A DNA stretch of 64,000 nt from an uncultured Chthonomonas sp. GTDB taxonomy: Bacteria; Armatimonadota; Chthonomonadetes; Chthonomonadales; Chthonomonadaceae. The position numbers and the translations under genes were made by a program. Below, piece after piece: positions 8,356 through 18,186 of this stretch; within the stretch, counting starts at the first letter, position 1; every line of letters starts with the position of its first letter. The notes under the pieces were generated by a model. It saw nothing but the letters and a program-made list of their open reading frames with translations, ran no database searches and was not told the origin of the DNA. The DNA is taken from contig CAIONQ010000076.1 of the NCBI GenBank assembly GCA_903859705.1, positions 84,315 to 148,314 of the forward strand. The letters run 5' to 3'.

Positions 8356-10842
8356 TTACACGCCTTCGGCACTGCGTCGCAGCTGGTCTGCTGCATCGCA
8401 CGTGCGTGATATTGTGTAACCGCTCAGCGGCTGGATATACTGATGAACCGCATCCAGAATATCGTTCGCGAATGGGAAGAACGAGTCTTCAACCTCATCC
8501 GGTGGGGTAATCCAGTTGCGTGCTCCAACAACAACGGGGGGGGCGTCCAGGTAGTTGAAGGCAAACTGAGTAACCTTTGCCGCCAGCGTTTGCAGTACAG
8601 AACCGCGCTCGCAGGCATCGGATGCCAGCAGTATGCGGCCCGTTTTCTTAACGCTCTCAATCACCTTGTCATAATTAAATGGCACGATGCTGCGAGCATC
8701 AATTACTTCCGCCGTTATGCCATACTTCTCGCTCAGGATTTTTGCTGCTTCCAGTGCGCGGTACAGAGTGGCACCAACGGTTAGGATGGTAAGGTCGGAA
8801 CCTTCCAGCTTAACATCTGGCTCACCAAATGCAACCTCGTAGTATCCGGCAGGTACGCCTTCGGTACCATGGAACAGCTCAGGCTGATCGTATATTCGCT
8901 GGCTCTCGAAGAACACAACAGGGTCTGATCCAGCAAGGGCTGCGTTCATCAAGCCTTTGGCATCGTAGGGTGTTGCCGGGAATGCTACCTTAAGGCCGGG
9001 GATGTGGGCGCACAGTGCGGTCCAGTCCTGGCTGTGCTGGGCTCCGTACTTACTGCCAACAGAAACCCGCAGAACAACTGGCATTTTTAGCAAACCGCCG
9101 GACATAGACTGCCATTTGGAGAGCTGGTTGAATACCTCATCGCCCGCTCGGCCCAGGAAGTCGCAGTACATCAGTTCAATAAGTGCGCGTCCGCCTTCCA
9201 GCGCATAACCCACCGCAGTGCCAGTAATCGCAGCCTCGGCAATTGGGCTGTTAAACAGGCGATGGTACGGCAGCAGCTCTGTCAGGCCACGATAAACGGC
9301 AAATGCTCCGCCCCAGTCGCGGTTCTCCTCGCCGTATGCCACCAGGGTAGGGTCGGTTGCAAATCGATGTGCAATCGCTTCAAACAAACCATCTCGGATG
9401 CCAATGGTTTTGCTCTTCGGCAGCAGTGCGCCATCCGGCCCAATGCCACTTCGGCTACGCGTAGCAAGTTGCTTAACACGCGCGTTCTCCTCAAGCGGGT
9501 GGTTGAGCTCTGGTGTGCGGTCGGGTGCAAAAGACTCAACATGCTCGTTGGAGAACATGGTTGATTCCAGCAGGCTGCCAACAGAGTAAACGTCTGCACG
9601 CGGGGAGAGATCAAGGCTGATTGCGCGCTTGTAGGCTTTGAGGATAGCAGCATCTATAACCGATCGCACACCTTCCAGGTCGGCTTCTTTTGTAACTCCG
9701 CCTTTTGTAAGTTCGGAAGCATACGTTAGCAGCGAGTCTACCTTCTGCCACTCTTCCACTTCAGATTTCTCACGGTAGGAAGATGCATCGGAGGGGGAGT
9801 GGCCGCTGTATCGGTAGGTTACTGTATCGAGAAGCACAGGGCCTTCGCCCTTTTCGATAATGGCCTTCTTTCGAGCCATTGCATCAATTACTGCAAGAGG
9901 ATTGTATCCATCGATGCGCTCTGCATGCATCTGGTCTGGATTCAGGCCAGCACCCAGGCGCGCCAGCACACCAAATCCACCTGTTTCTCCTACAGGTTGG
10001 CCACCCATACCGTAGAAGTTGTTTACAAAGTTCATGATAAACGGCAAGCCGCCACGGTGTGCTTCATCCCACAGGGTCCTAAACTGATCCATGGTGCCGA
10101 AACAAAGCGCTTCCCAAACCGGTCCGCAACTCGCCGATGCATCGCCGATGTTGCAAATTACAATGCCGCGCTGGCGATTAACGCGCTTATACAGTGCCGC
10201 ACCAACTGCGATGTCTGCCGAGCCGCCTACCAGTGCGTTGTTCGGATAAATTCCGAACGGCGTGAAGAAGGCATGCATTGAGCCTCCCATGCCTTTGTTA
10301 AACCCGGGTTCGCGGCCAAAAATCTCGGCAAGAGCGCCGTAGAGCAAGAAGTCGATGGCAAGCTCTTTAACGCTTGTGGAGGATTTGGACTGGCCATCCT
10401 TCTCAATTACCTTGAGAATTGTGCCGCCCATGTAGCCTTCCATAATTCCCAGCAGGGTGGCATCGTCCAGCTTCTGAATGGCGGAAAGCCCCTTGGCAAG
10501 AATTTCGCCATGGCTGCGGTGGCTGCCAAAGATGTGATCGTCCACATCCAACAGGTAAGCCTGGCCGACCGCCGATGCTTCCTGGCCGATGGAAAGGTGA
10601 GCGGGGCCACGGTGGTTGTACTCTATGCCCGCATAGTTGCCTTTAATCTTTACCTCGTTAAGCATGGTCTCGAAGGCGCGAATTACGGCCATATCTCGAT
10701 AGATGCGTACAAGCTCCTCGGATGAGTACCGCTCTTTCTCCTCTTTGAGGGTCTTACCGTATTTGTTTACGGCAATGGGAGATAACTTAACCTGTCCGCT
10801 TTTGCGGACTTCTGCCGGCCGGATGGCGATTGACTTGGGCAT
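8356..10842 (-). CDS. Fused alpha-beta 2-oxo acid dehydrogenase E1 component
   Basis: 828 residues, about the sum of separate E1 alpha and E1 beta chains. Residues ~40-410 are E1 alpha: [21 protein letters not shown], and the thiamine diphosphate motif starting GDAS and ending NFVNNFYG. Residues ~490-800 are the transketolase-like beta half: [55 protein letters not shown]. It decarboxylates a 2-oxo acid (pyruvate or a branched-chain acid) and acylates the E2 lipoyl domain. No E2 or E3 gene is nearby. The ATG at 10842 has AGGAG at 10853-10857. Fusing both chains fixes their stoichiometry. The exact substrate cannot be assigned from sequence alone. Confidence 0.9.
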   Translation of the reverse strand: MPKSIAIRPAEVRKSGQVKLSPIAVNKYGKTLKEEKERYSSEELVRIYRDMAVIRAFETMLNEVKIKGNYAGIEYNHRGPAHLSIGQEASAVGQAYLLDVDDHIFGSHRSHGEILAKGLSAIQKLDDATLLGIMEGYMGGTILKVIEKDGQSKSSTSVKELAIDFLLYGALAEIFGREPGFNKGMGGSMHAFFTPFGIYPNNALVGGSADIAVGAALYKRVNRQRGIVICNIGDASASCGPVWEALCFGTMDQFRTLWDEAHRGGLPFIMNFVNNFYGMGGQPVGETGGFGVLARLGAGLNPDQMHAERIDGYNPLAVIDAMARKKAIIEKGEGPVLLDTVTYRYSGHSPSDASSYREKSEVEEWQKVDSLLTYASELTKGGVTKEADLEGVRSVIDAAILKAYKRAISLDLSPRADVYSVGSLLESTMFSNEHVESFAPDRTPELNHPLEENARVKQLATRSRSGIGPDGALLPKSKTIGIRDGLFEAIAHRFATDPTLVAYGEENRDWGGAFAVYRGLTELLPYHRLFNSPIAEAAITGTAVGYALEGGRALIELMYCDFLGRAGDEVFNQLSKWQSMSGGLLKMPVVLRVSVGSKYGAQHSQDWTALCAHIPGLKVAFPATPYDAKGLMNAALAGSDPVVFFESQRIYDQPELFHGTEGVPAGYYEVAFGEPDVKLEGSDLTILTVGATLYRALEAAKILSEKYGITAEVIDARSIVPFNYDKVIESVKKTGRILLASDACERGSVLQTLAAKVTQFAFNYLDAPPVVVGARNWITPPDEVEDSFFPFANDILDAVHQYIQPLSGYTISRTCDAADQLRRSAEGV

Positions 10843-11008
10843 GCTCGGACTACTCCTGCTGTGGTTTGCGGCTGCGCTGCCGATCGCGGAGCACAGTGGG
10901 AAATTCAGACGTTAAACCTGGAAATAAGTATAGCCGATATCAAAACGAAAGAAATAGTTAATAAACGAAAACAAACGATGTTCGGCCACTTTCTGTTGAA
11001 CTTCGTGC

Positions 11009-11350
11009 TTAAAGGTCACTTACTCTGGGTGCCAGCACGCGAGCGCGGAATGCGCTGGAATCGGTTATTGCCAGAAACCTTGAAATTGGCTCCTTCGCAA
11101 TCACCGCAAGAAGCTTTGATCTAAACGGCTCATCTATTCCAGCCAGATCGTGCAAATCTGTCTCTCCAACCTCCAACAAACGTGCATAGCTGTATATTGT
11201 TATTGCCCAGCCATTCTCCAGGTTTGCATCGGTGTGTAGCACAATCTCTTCGCTAAGCGCCACAGACCGAGAGAAGTTCTCATCCACAGCATCGAAGGTT
11301 ACTTCAAGCACATCCTCTGCTTCATCGTATATCATCTCAAACGAATACAT
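11009..11350 (-). CDS. DUF2283-like small protein
   Basis: 113 residues from the ATG at 11350, chosen because GAGAGGAG at 11360-11367 lies 9 nt upstream; an in-frame GTG at 11392 has no such site. The N-terminal half (MIYDEAEDVLEVTFD...EIVLHTDANLENGW) resembles DUF2283, a short beta-strand family that often occurs in or near toxin-antitoxin loci but has no proven role. The C-terminal half is helical. No toxin partner is visible beside it. An extended -10 element (TGATATAAT on this strand, 11401-11409) sits about 45 bp upstream. Confidence 0.6.
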   Translation of the reverse strand: MYSFEMIYDEAEDVLEVTFDAVDENFSRSVALSEEIVLHTDANLENGWAITIYSYARLLEVGETDLHDLAGIDEPFRSKLLAVIAKEPISRFLAITDSSAFRARVLAPRVSDL

Positions 11351-11400
11351 GTACTTGGGCTCCTCTCGCCACCGTCTCATTAGCGCACTCACTGTTGGCG

Positions 11401-11409
11401 ATTATATCA
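11401..11409 (-). promoter_or_regulatory. Extended -10 promoter element
   Basis: Reads TGATATAAT on the minus strand, a full TATAAT with the TGn extension. It places the transcript start near 11394, giving a leader of about 44 nt before the ATG at 11350. No good -35 is visible, as usual for extended -10 promoters. Confidence 0.55.
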
Positions 11410-11439
11410 CAACTGCAAGAATGCAGATGGCGTGTTGCA

Positions 11440-12705
11440 CTAGAAGAAACCTGGGCAGATACGGCATACCTCTCTAACAGCATGGTGTGCAGATTCCAGC
11501 GCACCTTGAATCCACGAACGATTGGCAGAAGTGTGCTCCCCGGCAAATACTACGCAGCCGAATGATCCACGCAATGTGGCCAGTTCGGCAGCAGAGGCAC
11601 CTGGCTGCGCAAACCCACCCTGAGAATAGGCGTGATTGTCCCAACTCCAACGTGCCCATCGGGTAATAGCCCCATTGGCAGCCAACTCTGGATGCAATGC
11701 AATAAGTGACCTTTTTACTGCCGATATCGCCTGTGTTTCGGTTTGCTGAGATAGCCATGATGCCTTCTCGGCGAGCGCGTAGGAGGCCAGCAAACACCCC
11801 GGGCCACGGGATACCGATGCATTCCGCGAGGCCGCATTGTCTGAAGGGTAAAAGGTCATGGCAGAGCGTAAATCGGTATAAGATCCGCCGCCGTAAATCC
11901 CATCCAGTTGTTCCCACGGGCGCTCCCTGGTGCCGGCAATCACCTTATGGGCCGCTGTAATGTTAGTGTGCAGTATTGCTTTTGCCTGAGCTTTTGGCAA
12001 AGGCGGCTCAAAACGCACCTGTTTTAGTACTCCAACAGGCACCGTTAGCACCACGGCATCTGCCTCCAGCCAGGTACCGCCATGCGTGGTTTCTGCAAAT
12101 ACCTTTACCCGTTTCCCATCTGGGTTTTGAGCTACTTTTGTAACTTTTGTTCCACATTCGGGTGCCCTGTAAAGTTCTCTGCAAATAGCAGTGGTAAGCG
12201 AATCCATGCCGGCAGTAAGCTCGTAAAAGGTGCCAGCCCAAATTCCGCCATGGCGGCCATCCATGTTACGCGTAACACTGAAATCAAACTCATTTACTGT
12301 GCGATTGCGCCGCCGATTTCCACTTGTTAAGTAGTAGGCATCCGGATTGAACTGTACAAACTTTCGATACGGCAGCTTAAAGTGATGCACGTAATGCATG
12401 GTTAGTTTGTGTGATGCAGGCAAACGCATGGCACCAAGCTCCCCATGTTGCCCGGTTTCATTTCGGTAGGTGTAGATCCTGCCGCCAATCCGGTTCAGGT
12501 CAGCCTCTAACACCCTCACGGTATATCCTCGATTTTGCAGCTGCCAGGCGGCGGCCAGGCCAGATATACCGGCGCCCACGACTATCACACTCCGGGGCTT
12601 ATTAGCCACCATCGCGTTGGCAGCATGCGCTGCTGCACCCGGCCAAATTAGTGTGGATAGTACCTGTCTGCGGGTTAGTACGGCCGAACTCAAGTTGCCT
12701 TCCAT
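11440..12705 (-). CDS. Exported flavin amine oxidase
   Basis: 421 residues from the ATG at 12705, which has GGAAGG 8 nt upstream; the frame is open further upstream but without a site. The N-terminus contains LTRRQVLSTLIWPGAAAHA, a twin-arginine signal, so the flavoprotein is exported folded. FAD binding: VIVVGAGISGLAAAWQL at ~40, then EADLNRIGGRIYTY. Substrate domain and C-terminal FAD motif: VVFAGEHTSANRSWIQG. The family (monoamine oxidase, L-amino acid oxidase, putrescine oxidase) oxidises amines to imines with release of hydrogen peroxide; the substrate is unknown. Divergent from the ABA4-like gene with 185 bp between starts. Confidence 0.88.
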   Translation of the reverse strand: MEGNLSSAVLTRRQVLSTLIWPGAAAHAANAMVANKPRSVIVVGAGISGLAAAWQLQNRGYTVRVLEADLNRIGGRIYTYRNETGQHGELGAMRLPASHKLTMHYVHHFKLPYRKFVQFNPDAYYLTSGNRRRNRTVNEFDFSVTRNMDGRHGGIWAGTFYELTAGMDSLTTAICRELYRAPECGTKVTKVAQNPDGKRVKVFAETTHGGTWLEADAVVLTVPVGVLKQVRFEPPLPKAQAKAILHTNITAAHKVIAGTRERPWEQLDGIYGGGSYTDLRSAMTFYPSDNAASRNASVSRGPGCLLASYALAEKASWLSQQTETQAISAVKRSLIALHPELAANGAITRWARWSWDNHAYSQGGFAQPGASAAELATLRGSFGCVVFAGEHTSANRSWIQGALESAHHAVREVCRICPGFF

Positions 12706-12890
12706 GCTGTCTGCCTTCCACAAGTTAGTAATAAAACCATACGAGCTGGCTCGAAATTGGCTCCACAAGATATCCCAATGTGGCAATTGTTGTTACTGTA
12801 AACGTTACTGGTAGTAAAAACCGGGTTAGTTGGTGAATTAACGGTGTGTTATGCTCAGCATTGTTGCCTGCATGTTAAGGAGGTGGGTCT

Positions 12891-13352
12891 GTGGATTCTA
12901 TCTACATCCTCGCATTTAAAGTGGTAAGCCTTGCCGCAGTACCATTCTGGATCTTGATGATTTGTGCTCCTAACTGGCCGTTTACTCGCCGTTTCATGAC
13001 TTCGCTTGTGCCAATGCTAATAATGGCGCTGCCATATGCCATTCTGGAATTGCCACTCTACCTGCCTCACTTGCCACACTTTCTCAATCCGCAGTTCGAG
13101 TACATCCAATCGATTCTTGGTCAAACAAAAACGGTTACGCTTGCGTGGTCTCACTTCATCGCAACGGATCTATTTGCTGGCAGATGGATCTATCTGGATA
13201 GCAGGCAGCGGGGAACCAGCCCACTTGTGATGGCACCAATTATCTTTTTGTGTGCTATGTTTTGCCCCGCTGGCATTACCGTGTATCTATTGTACAGGGG
13301 CTGGCAAACCCGCTCTGGCAAGGTCGCTCCATCTGTGGAAACAGCTGTCTGA
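12891..13352 (+). CDS. ABA4-like (DUF4281) membrane protein
   Basis: 153 residues. GTG start at 12891 with AAGGAGGTG just upstream. Four hydrophobic segments. The motifs LAAVPFWILMICAPNW, AWSHFIATDLFAGRWIYLD and FCPAGITVYLLYRG match the ABA4-like family (DUF4281) over its whole length. The plant member ABA4 is needed for neoxanthin formation; bacterial members are uncharacterised small inner-membrane proteins. Family assignment rests on motif recognition and is firm; function is not. Confidence 0.82.
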   Translation: MDSIYILAFKVVSLAAVPFWILMICAPNWPFTRRFMTSLVPMLIMALPYAILELPLYLPHLPHFLNPQFEYIQSILGQTKTVTLAWSHFIATDLFAGRWIYLDSRQRGTSPLVMAPIIFLCAMFCPAGITVYLLYRGWQTRSGKVAPSVETAV

Positions 13353-13411
13353 AACATTGCTGGCCCGCCCGCCCACACATGAGATTCGCCCGCTCGGCGA
13401 TAACGCCCTGC

Positions 13412-13420
13412 TGGTATACT
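13412..13420 (+). promoter_or_regulatory. Extended -10 promoter element (TGGTATACT)
   Basis: TGGTATACT lies 55 bp before the helicase GTG start at 13476. The same nonamer recurs at 36962-36970 before another gene, which supports a promoter role. No clear -35. Confidence 0.45.
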
Positions 13421-13475
13421 GTCTATCTGCTTCCGGATAGTCCGGCGGCGAGGCAGGTTGCTGTGAGGTAATTGT

Positions 13476-15479
13476 GTGGCTGGCTGGGACGATTTAAGCG
13501 CAGGGCAAAAAGCGGCAGTTTTTCATCAGGATGGCCCTGCCGCCGTGTACGCAGGGCCGGGCAGCGGCAAAACCAGGGTGGTTACCCTGCGCACTGCGCG
13601 TATGGCGCAGGCCGGAGCACGCCTGCTGGTAACCACATTTACAAGCGATGCAACGCAGGAGATGCTGCACCGCATCCAGTCGATGCTGAGCAAAGATGCC
13701 ATCCAGCATGTGCGCGTTACCACTCTTCATGCGTATTGCCTTCAGTTTCTAAAGATTCATGGCCGCCACTTTTCGCTCCTAACCGATGACTTCCAACGTA
13801 AAAACCTGGCAGAATCCGCACAGGCTGGCGAGTTAGATGGTGGTGTGCTTGGATTCTTAAGCAACCTATCTTATCAGAAGAACCTTGGCGTAACGGCGGA
13901 AAAGTACAAGCATGATGGTTCTTCGGAAGATATGGACTTCATGCGCTGTTGGCGCACATATGAAAAAGAGAAGGCGCGCAAGGGCCTGCTTGAGTTTGAC
14001 GACCTGATACTGGAAGCCGCAGACTTGCTGGAGAAGAACGAAGAAATTCGTAAGGCAGCGGCTGCGCAGCACACACACATTATTGTTGATGAGTGCCAGG
14101 ACATGAACTTCCCACAGTATCGCGTGGTGTTTGCTCTTGGCCGAGATCACAAGAACGTAATGCTCGTTGGTGATCTGGATCAGTCTCTGTATGGTTTCCG
14201 AGGAGCCGATACGCAGACGTTCAAACGATTTGCAGCCCAGCCAAAGGTTGCCGTATTTGAGCTGCAGGAAAACTACCGATGCTCTAAACAGATTTTGCGT
14301 TTTGCCGATAGCCTTATCAGGCAAGATGCCGATCGCCGCGCAATAAGCTTCCTTCCAACCCGCCACGAGGGCGAAGAGGTTACGTGGGGGCGATACACTG
14401 ATCCAGATATCGAAGCATGCGCCGTAGGCGAGGGCATTCTGTGGCTAAATAAGGCCGGTATGCGCTGGAGAGACATCGCGGTTCTGTACAGAACCAACGC
14501 ACAGGCAGAAGCAATAGAACGCAATTTTGCAGCTTTGGAAATTCCGTTCACCATTCGGGAAGATGGCGATTTCTACGCACGCCGTGAAGTTCAAGGAATG
14601 CTTGCGTATCTCAATTTTTTTGCACCTCCTTCAGAAGCGGCAGCTAAGCTCCAGCCAGCAATTGATCCACGGATGGCAGACTATGCAACAAATTTTGCCC
14701 TGCTCCCAGATGAATGGCTGCTGGCTTTATTGAATGTGCCAAACCGCAAAATTCCGAAGCATGTAGGCTCGCAGCTGAAACATCATGCAGAAGTGCGCGG
14801 AAGACGCATCTGGGATATTTTGCCTGAGTTTCACGCGGACGATATGAAAACACATCGTGCTTTACGAGAAGTAATGAACGATTTACAGTCAATCAACACA
14901 AAAATTCCAGGAGCGAAGCATGCAGGCGATGCAATACAGATTGTACGGCATGTAACCGATTTTGATGGCTGGCTGAGAAGAGATGCTGGCGACGACCGGG
15001 ACAATGATCGCCTTCAGAACGTTCAACGTATGCAAAGTGCTGCCTCGCATTACAAAACCATCCGCGAATACCTGGATGCTGTTCAAAAGGTGCGAGATGA
15101 AGCTGCCCGCCGCAAAACAGAGCGCCAGAAGAAGCGCCGCGAGCTGGACGAAGTGTGCCTTTCTACCGGGCACTCTGCCAAAGGCCTTGAGTGGAAGTGC
15201 GTATTCGCAATAGGGTGGTCAGAGGAGATACTACCACATCATCGTGCGGAGGACATATCAGAAGAGCGCAGAATAGCATATGTGATAGCCACGCGCGCTA
15301 AAGATATTCTTCGCATATCCTCGTTGGAAACGTGGAACGATGCCATCACTTCACCATCCCGATTTCTTACCGGGATGCAGCTAACGCCGCCTCCCGCTGA
15401 TGCAGGTGCTTCCAGCATCGCATCTGCGGCCGAACCCGAAACCCCGGGAGAGCTCGGCGGCCTGTTTATGCCTGATTAA
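13476..15479 (+). CDS. UvrD/PcrA-like superfamily 1 helicase
   Basis: 667 residues, GTG start at 13476 with GAGG upstream. Helicase motifs in order: Q motif region LSAGQKAAV, motif I GPGSGKTR (residues 27-34), motif II VDECQDMN, motif III VGDLDQSLYGFRGAD, motif IV ENYRCSKQIL, motif V LSTGHSAKGLEW and motif VI AYVIATRAKD. Motif II reads DECQ where UvrD usually has DEAQ or DEFQ. It is shorter than Escherichia coli UvrD and lacks the C-terminal tail. It unwinds DNA 3' to 5' in repair or replication restart. Followed 54 bp later by the SEC-C gene on the same strand. Confidence 0.9.
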   Translation: MAGWDDLSAGQKAAVFHQDGPAAVYAGPGSGKTRVVTLRTARMAQAGARLLVTTFTSDATQEMLHRIQSMLSKDAIQHVRVTTLHAYCLQFLKIHGRHFSLLTDDFQRKNLAESAQAGELDGGVLGFLSNLSYQKNLGVTAEKYKHDGSSEDMDFMRCWRTYEKEKARKGLLEFDDLILEAADLLEKNEEIRKAAAAQHTHIIVDECQDMNFPQYRVVFALGRDHKNVMLVGDLDQSLYGFRGADTQTFKRFAAQPKVAVFELQENYRCSKQILRFADSLIRQDADRRAISFLPTRHEGEEVTWGRYTDPDIEACAVGEGILWLNKAGMRWRDIAVLYRTNAQAEAIERNFAALEIPFTIREDGDFYARREVQGMLAYLNFFAPPSEAAAKLQPAIDPRMADYATNFALLPDEWLLALLNVPNRKIPKHVGSQLKHHAEVRGRRIWDILPEFHADDMKTHRALREVMNDLQSINTKIPGAKHAGDAIQIVRHVTDFDGWLRRDAGDDRDNDRLQNVQRMQSAASHYKTIREYLDAVQKVRDEAARRKTERQKKRRELDEVCLSTGHSAKGLEWKCVFAIGWSEEILPHHRAEDISEERRIAYVIATRAKDILRISSLETWNDAITSPSRFLTGMQLTPPPADAGASSIASAAEPETPGELGGLFMPD

Positions 15480-15533
15480 CGTTTTGTTAACACGGAAATC
15501 CTCGCCTTTGTTTGAGATTACAGGAGATTTTAC

Positions 15534-16433
15534 ATGGCCCGAAAACCAGTGGGTAAAGCGCGACCGCGCAAGGCAGAGACTAAGCCCAATCTGCCACATC
15601 ATAACCTACCGCCGCACCTGGCACCATTGCTGCTGCTGGGGCGGGATGAGGATCCAGAGTACGGCTTGGATCTTCAGGAGAAGGTTCCAGATGAGTTCAA
15701 AGGTGAGCTGATAGAGCAACTGCTGGCAATTGCTGCAGACGAAACGTTCTATACCTACAGTGAGGATGAAGATCCCAATCCTGATCCTCGCTGCTTTGCC
15801 CAAGTAAATGCCGTGCGTGCTCTGTGTTATGTTGCAGAAGGCAATGATTCCATTGTTGAGCCTGTTCTGGCGCTATACACTTCGCGAGACTACCTGATTC
15901 TAGAGGAACTCCCGGTGCTGTTTGCCAGCATTGGCGAAGGGGCATTCCCTCGCCTCGCAGCTACCGTAGCCGATGAAGATGCAGACCCATGCCTGCGAGA
16001 CGGCGCCGCTGAGTCTATGGCTCAGATTACAGAACTGTATCCTGATCTGTATGAGAAGGCAGTTGAAGTAATAGAGGCAGCCCTGCAGAAAAGCCCGGAT
16101 ACGGAACTCTGCGCCTACTTTGCATCTGTTCTGCTGGAAATGGGCTCCGAGCAGTCCGTACCAATAATCCAACAGGCATTCCTGGAAGATAAGATCGATC
16201 AAGAGATCCTGAGCCATGATGAGTTCAACTCTGTGCTTGCACAAATCGCAACTCTCCCTGATGTAGATGGCGAAGAAGATATCGACGTAACCATTGGGGA
16301 TGTGCCAGGCGATCCTGAAGAGGAAGCCGTTGTTCAGGCGCCGTTTGTAGCAGAAGAGAAGGTTGGCCGTAATGATGCATGCCCATGTGGCAGCGGCAAG
16401 AAATACAAAAAGTGCTGTGGGGTAGGTAAGTAA
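15534..16433 (+). CDS. SEC-C motif protein with HEAT-like helical body
   Basis: 299 residues. The last ~20 residues, [19 protein letters not shown], are a complete SEC-C zinc-binding motif as at the SecA C-terminus ([13 protein letters not shown]). The body (~50-230) is made of paired helices with repeated acidic turns (e.g. [19 protein letters not shown]), like HEAT repeats of DUF1186-type proteins. A very acidic linker ([20 protein letters not shown]) joins them. SEC-C modules bind zinc and contact ribosomes or partner proteins; the role of this protein is unknown. Probably co-transcribed with the helicase. Confidence 0.82.
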   Translation: MARKPVGKARPRKAETKPNLPHHNLPPHLAPLLLLGRDEDPEYGLDLQEKVPDEFKGELIEQLLAIAADETFYTYSEDEDPNPDPRCFAQVNAVRALCYVAEGNDSIVEPVLALYTSRDYLILEELPVLFASIGEGAFPRLAATVADEDADPCLRDGAAESMAQITELYPDLYEKAVEVIEAALQKSPDTELCAYFASVLLEMGSEQSVPIIQQAFLEDKIDQEILSHDEFNSVLAQIATLPDVDGEEDIDVTIGDVPGDPEEEAVVQAPFVAEEKVGRNDACPCGSGKKYKKCCGVGK

Positions 16434-16460
16434 CCCATCGCTTTCTGATCAATAAAGCAC

Positions 16461-16496
16461 AAGAGCCCTCTGCCAAAACTTCGGCAGAGGGCTCTT
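16461..16496. terminator. Bidirectional intrinsic terminator
   Basis: A perfect 14-bp stem (16461-16474 with 16483-16496) and an 8-nt loop, between convergent genes ending at 16433 and 16518. The right flank is TTAATC and the left is AAAGCAC, so the U-tracts are modest on both strands. Confidence 0.75.
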
Positions 16497-16517
16497 AATC
16501 GTTACACTTACTATTGC

Positions 16518-16964
16518 CTACACTTCGGCGCGAGCCTTTATAGATGCCAGGGTAGACTGCAGATTGTCTGTCATCTTCTTCTTTATCAGCGCCTTAATCA
16601 TGGGGCCAATAAGCGGCACGTCGTACTCATACTCCATAAGAGAATCGAAACGCGTTCCAGCCTCTGTAGCGGTGAACTGCCAGAACCCGCTCATACTATT
16701 CATGTCGCCCTTCAGCATTTTGAAGTCGTCGCGATGCGTAACTGGGTCCCAGATATCCTCCTGAGTCCACTTCACTTCCATCTTAAACTCACGGATTAAA
16801 CCGGTCCAGTCAGTAACTGTCCGCAGTCCATCTTCAGATCGCTCCGAAACAGTCAGGGATTTTAAATCGGCCATAAACTCTGGAAAAGACTCAACGTCTC
16901 TCGCAATGGCATACACATGTTCAACCGGCGCATCAATATCAATGCTCAGCTCAATCCTTGGCAT
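16518..16964 (-). CDS. SRPBCC (polyketide cyclase / Coq10-like) protein
   Basis: 148 residues. Starts MPRIELSIDIDAPVEHVYAIARDVESFPEFMADLKS, the typical first strand and helix of the START/Coq10-like fold, and ends in a long helix (MIKALIKKKMTDNLQSTLASIKARAEV). Such proteins hold a hydrophobic ligand in a helix-grip pocket; members act as aromatase/cyclases or lipid-binding chaperones. No ligand can be named. It is 98 bp downstream of the ROK kinase gene in the same direction, with a GC-rich hairpin between. Confidence 0.8.
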   Translation of the reverse strand: MPRIELSIDIDAPVEHVYAIARDVESFPEFMADLKSLTVSERSEDGLRTVTDWTGLIREFKMEVKWTQEDIWDPVTHRDDFKMLKGDMNSMSGFWQFTATEAGTRFDSLMEYEYDVPLIGPMIKALIKKKMTDNLQSTLASIKARAEV

Positions 16965-16993
16965 CTCTTGTCTCCATTAACCCTGCAAAGTCA

Positions 16994-17032
16994 ATCGGCC
17001 CGGTCTCCTCTTCCGAGGTGCTCCGGGCCGAT
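16994..17032 (-). terminator. GC-rich hairpin between ROK and SRPBCC genes
   Basis: ATCGGCCCGG (16994-17003) pairs perfectly with CCGGGCCGAT (17023-17032) around a 19-nt loop, just past the ROK stop. The downstream tract on this strand is only TTGACTTTGC, so it is a weak terminator or an mRNA-stabilising structure. Confidence 0.4.
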
Positions 17033-17062
17033 CGTCACACAGTTGCCTTATGCGGCCAGCAA

Positions 17063-18091
17063 TCAGTTGCCAACCTCACGCCATGCCAGTTCGGCTGCAC
17101 CATAGATGCCAGCATTGTCGCCAAGCTCTGCGTGCACAATGCGTGCCGATGCCAGTATGGAGCCCACGGCAGACGCCTTAGCAGTGCGCAGCGCAGTACC
17201 GAAGAGGGTTTTGGAGCGGGAGATTTTACCGCCAATTACCACAACCTCCGGGTTAAACACGTTTACCATGCTTGCAATTCCCAGCCCAACATAGTGGCCG
17301 GTTTCCTGAAGAACCTCAATGGCTAGCGCATCGCCCTGCTCGGCCGCTTCATCGATAGTTGCGGGCGAAATTTGTTGCTGCAGTGCATCGGTATTGTTGA
17401 TGTAGTTCCACAGAATGGTATCACGACCGCTTTCCATCTTAAGCGCTGCACGCTCAATAATCGGGTCCCGGCCAGCAAGGCTCTCTAGCCTACCGTGGGC
17501 ACCGTTTGCGCTACCGCCAACGCCATCGGCAATAATGATGTGGCCAACTTCGGCTGCACCGCCGGTTGATCCACGCAGCACTTCGCCTTCAACCACGATA
17601 CCGCCGCCAATGCCAGTACCAAGGGTAAACATCACCAGGTGACGCGTGCCACGTCCAGCGCCATAGCGGAACTCGCCCAGAGCTGCAACGTTTGCATCGT
17701 TATCCATTACCATTGTAAGGCCAAGCTCGGCCTCCACCAGGTCGCGCAAGGGCACGTTCTTGTAGGGCACATAGCTGCCATCTACAAAATCTCCAAAGTT
17801 AGGAGCCCACACCACAACGCCATTCGGAACATCAATATGCCCGGGCACTGCGATGCCAACTGCGCCAATTTCATCAATCTTAACGCCGGCATCCTCAATG
17901 GCTCCGCGAACGGCGGCGCCAATCTGTTTGACAGTGCGTGCTACGCCACCCTTGGCGTCTGATGATACTTCAAATCGGCCCAGTTGCTTTTCGTCGCGAT
18001 TTAGCACAGAAGCGCGGACGTTGGTGCCGCCAAGATCGACTCCAACAACATAAGGGGCATTGGCTTTCGCCGGTACACGAGGATTGCTCAC
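17063..18091 (-). CDS. ROK-family sugar kinase lacking zinc cysteines
   Basis: 342 residues from the GTG at 18091 (VSNPRVPAK), chosen because GGAGG lies 8 nt upstream; the frame is open to 18187 without a site. ATP site GVDLGGTNVRASV and FTLGTGIGGGIVVEGEV are classic ROK. The ROK zinc motif, normally GHx..CxCGxxGCxE, reads GHIIIADG followed by SANGAHGRLES: the His and Glu are kept but all three Cys are replaced. It most likely phosphorylates glucose or another hexose (glucokinase-like), with the zinc site lost. It has an extended -10 promoter at 18178-18186. Confidence 0.85.
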   Translation of the reverse strand: MSNPRVPAKANAPYVVGVDLGGTNVRASVLNRDEKQLGRFEVSSDAKGGVARTVKQIGAAVRGAIEDAGVKIDEIGAVGIAVPGHIDVPNGVVVWAPNFGDFVDGSYVPYKNVPLRDLVEAELGLTMVMDNDANVAALGEFRYGAGRGTRHLVMFTLGTGIGGGIVVEGEVLRGSTGGAAEVGHIIIADGVGGSANGAHGRLESLAGRDPIIERAALKMESGRDTILWNYINNTDALQQQISPATIDEAAEQGDALAIEVLQETGHYVGLGIASMVNVFNPEVVVIGGKISRSKTLFGTALRTAKASAVGSILASARIVHAELGDNAGIYGAAELAWREVGN

Positions 18092-18177
18092 TCGAACTTC
18101 CTCCAGACAAGGATAAAAATTGGGTGCTTCCAACCCCCTGTTTGTATGCACAAAGCAGGGAGTCTCCGCCTGCTCAG

Positions 18178-18186
18178 AGTATAGCA
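18178..18186 (-). promoter_or_regulatory. Extended -10 promoter element of the ROK gene
   Basis: TGCTATACT on the minus strand, about 87 bp upstream of the GTG start, giving a leader of roughly 80 nt that contains the GGAGG ribosome site. Confidence 0.5.
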
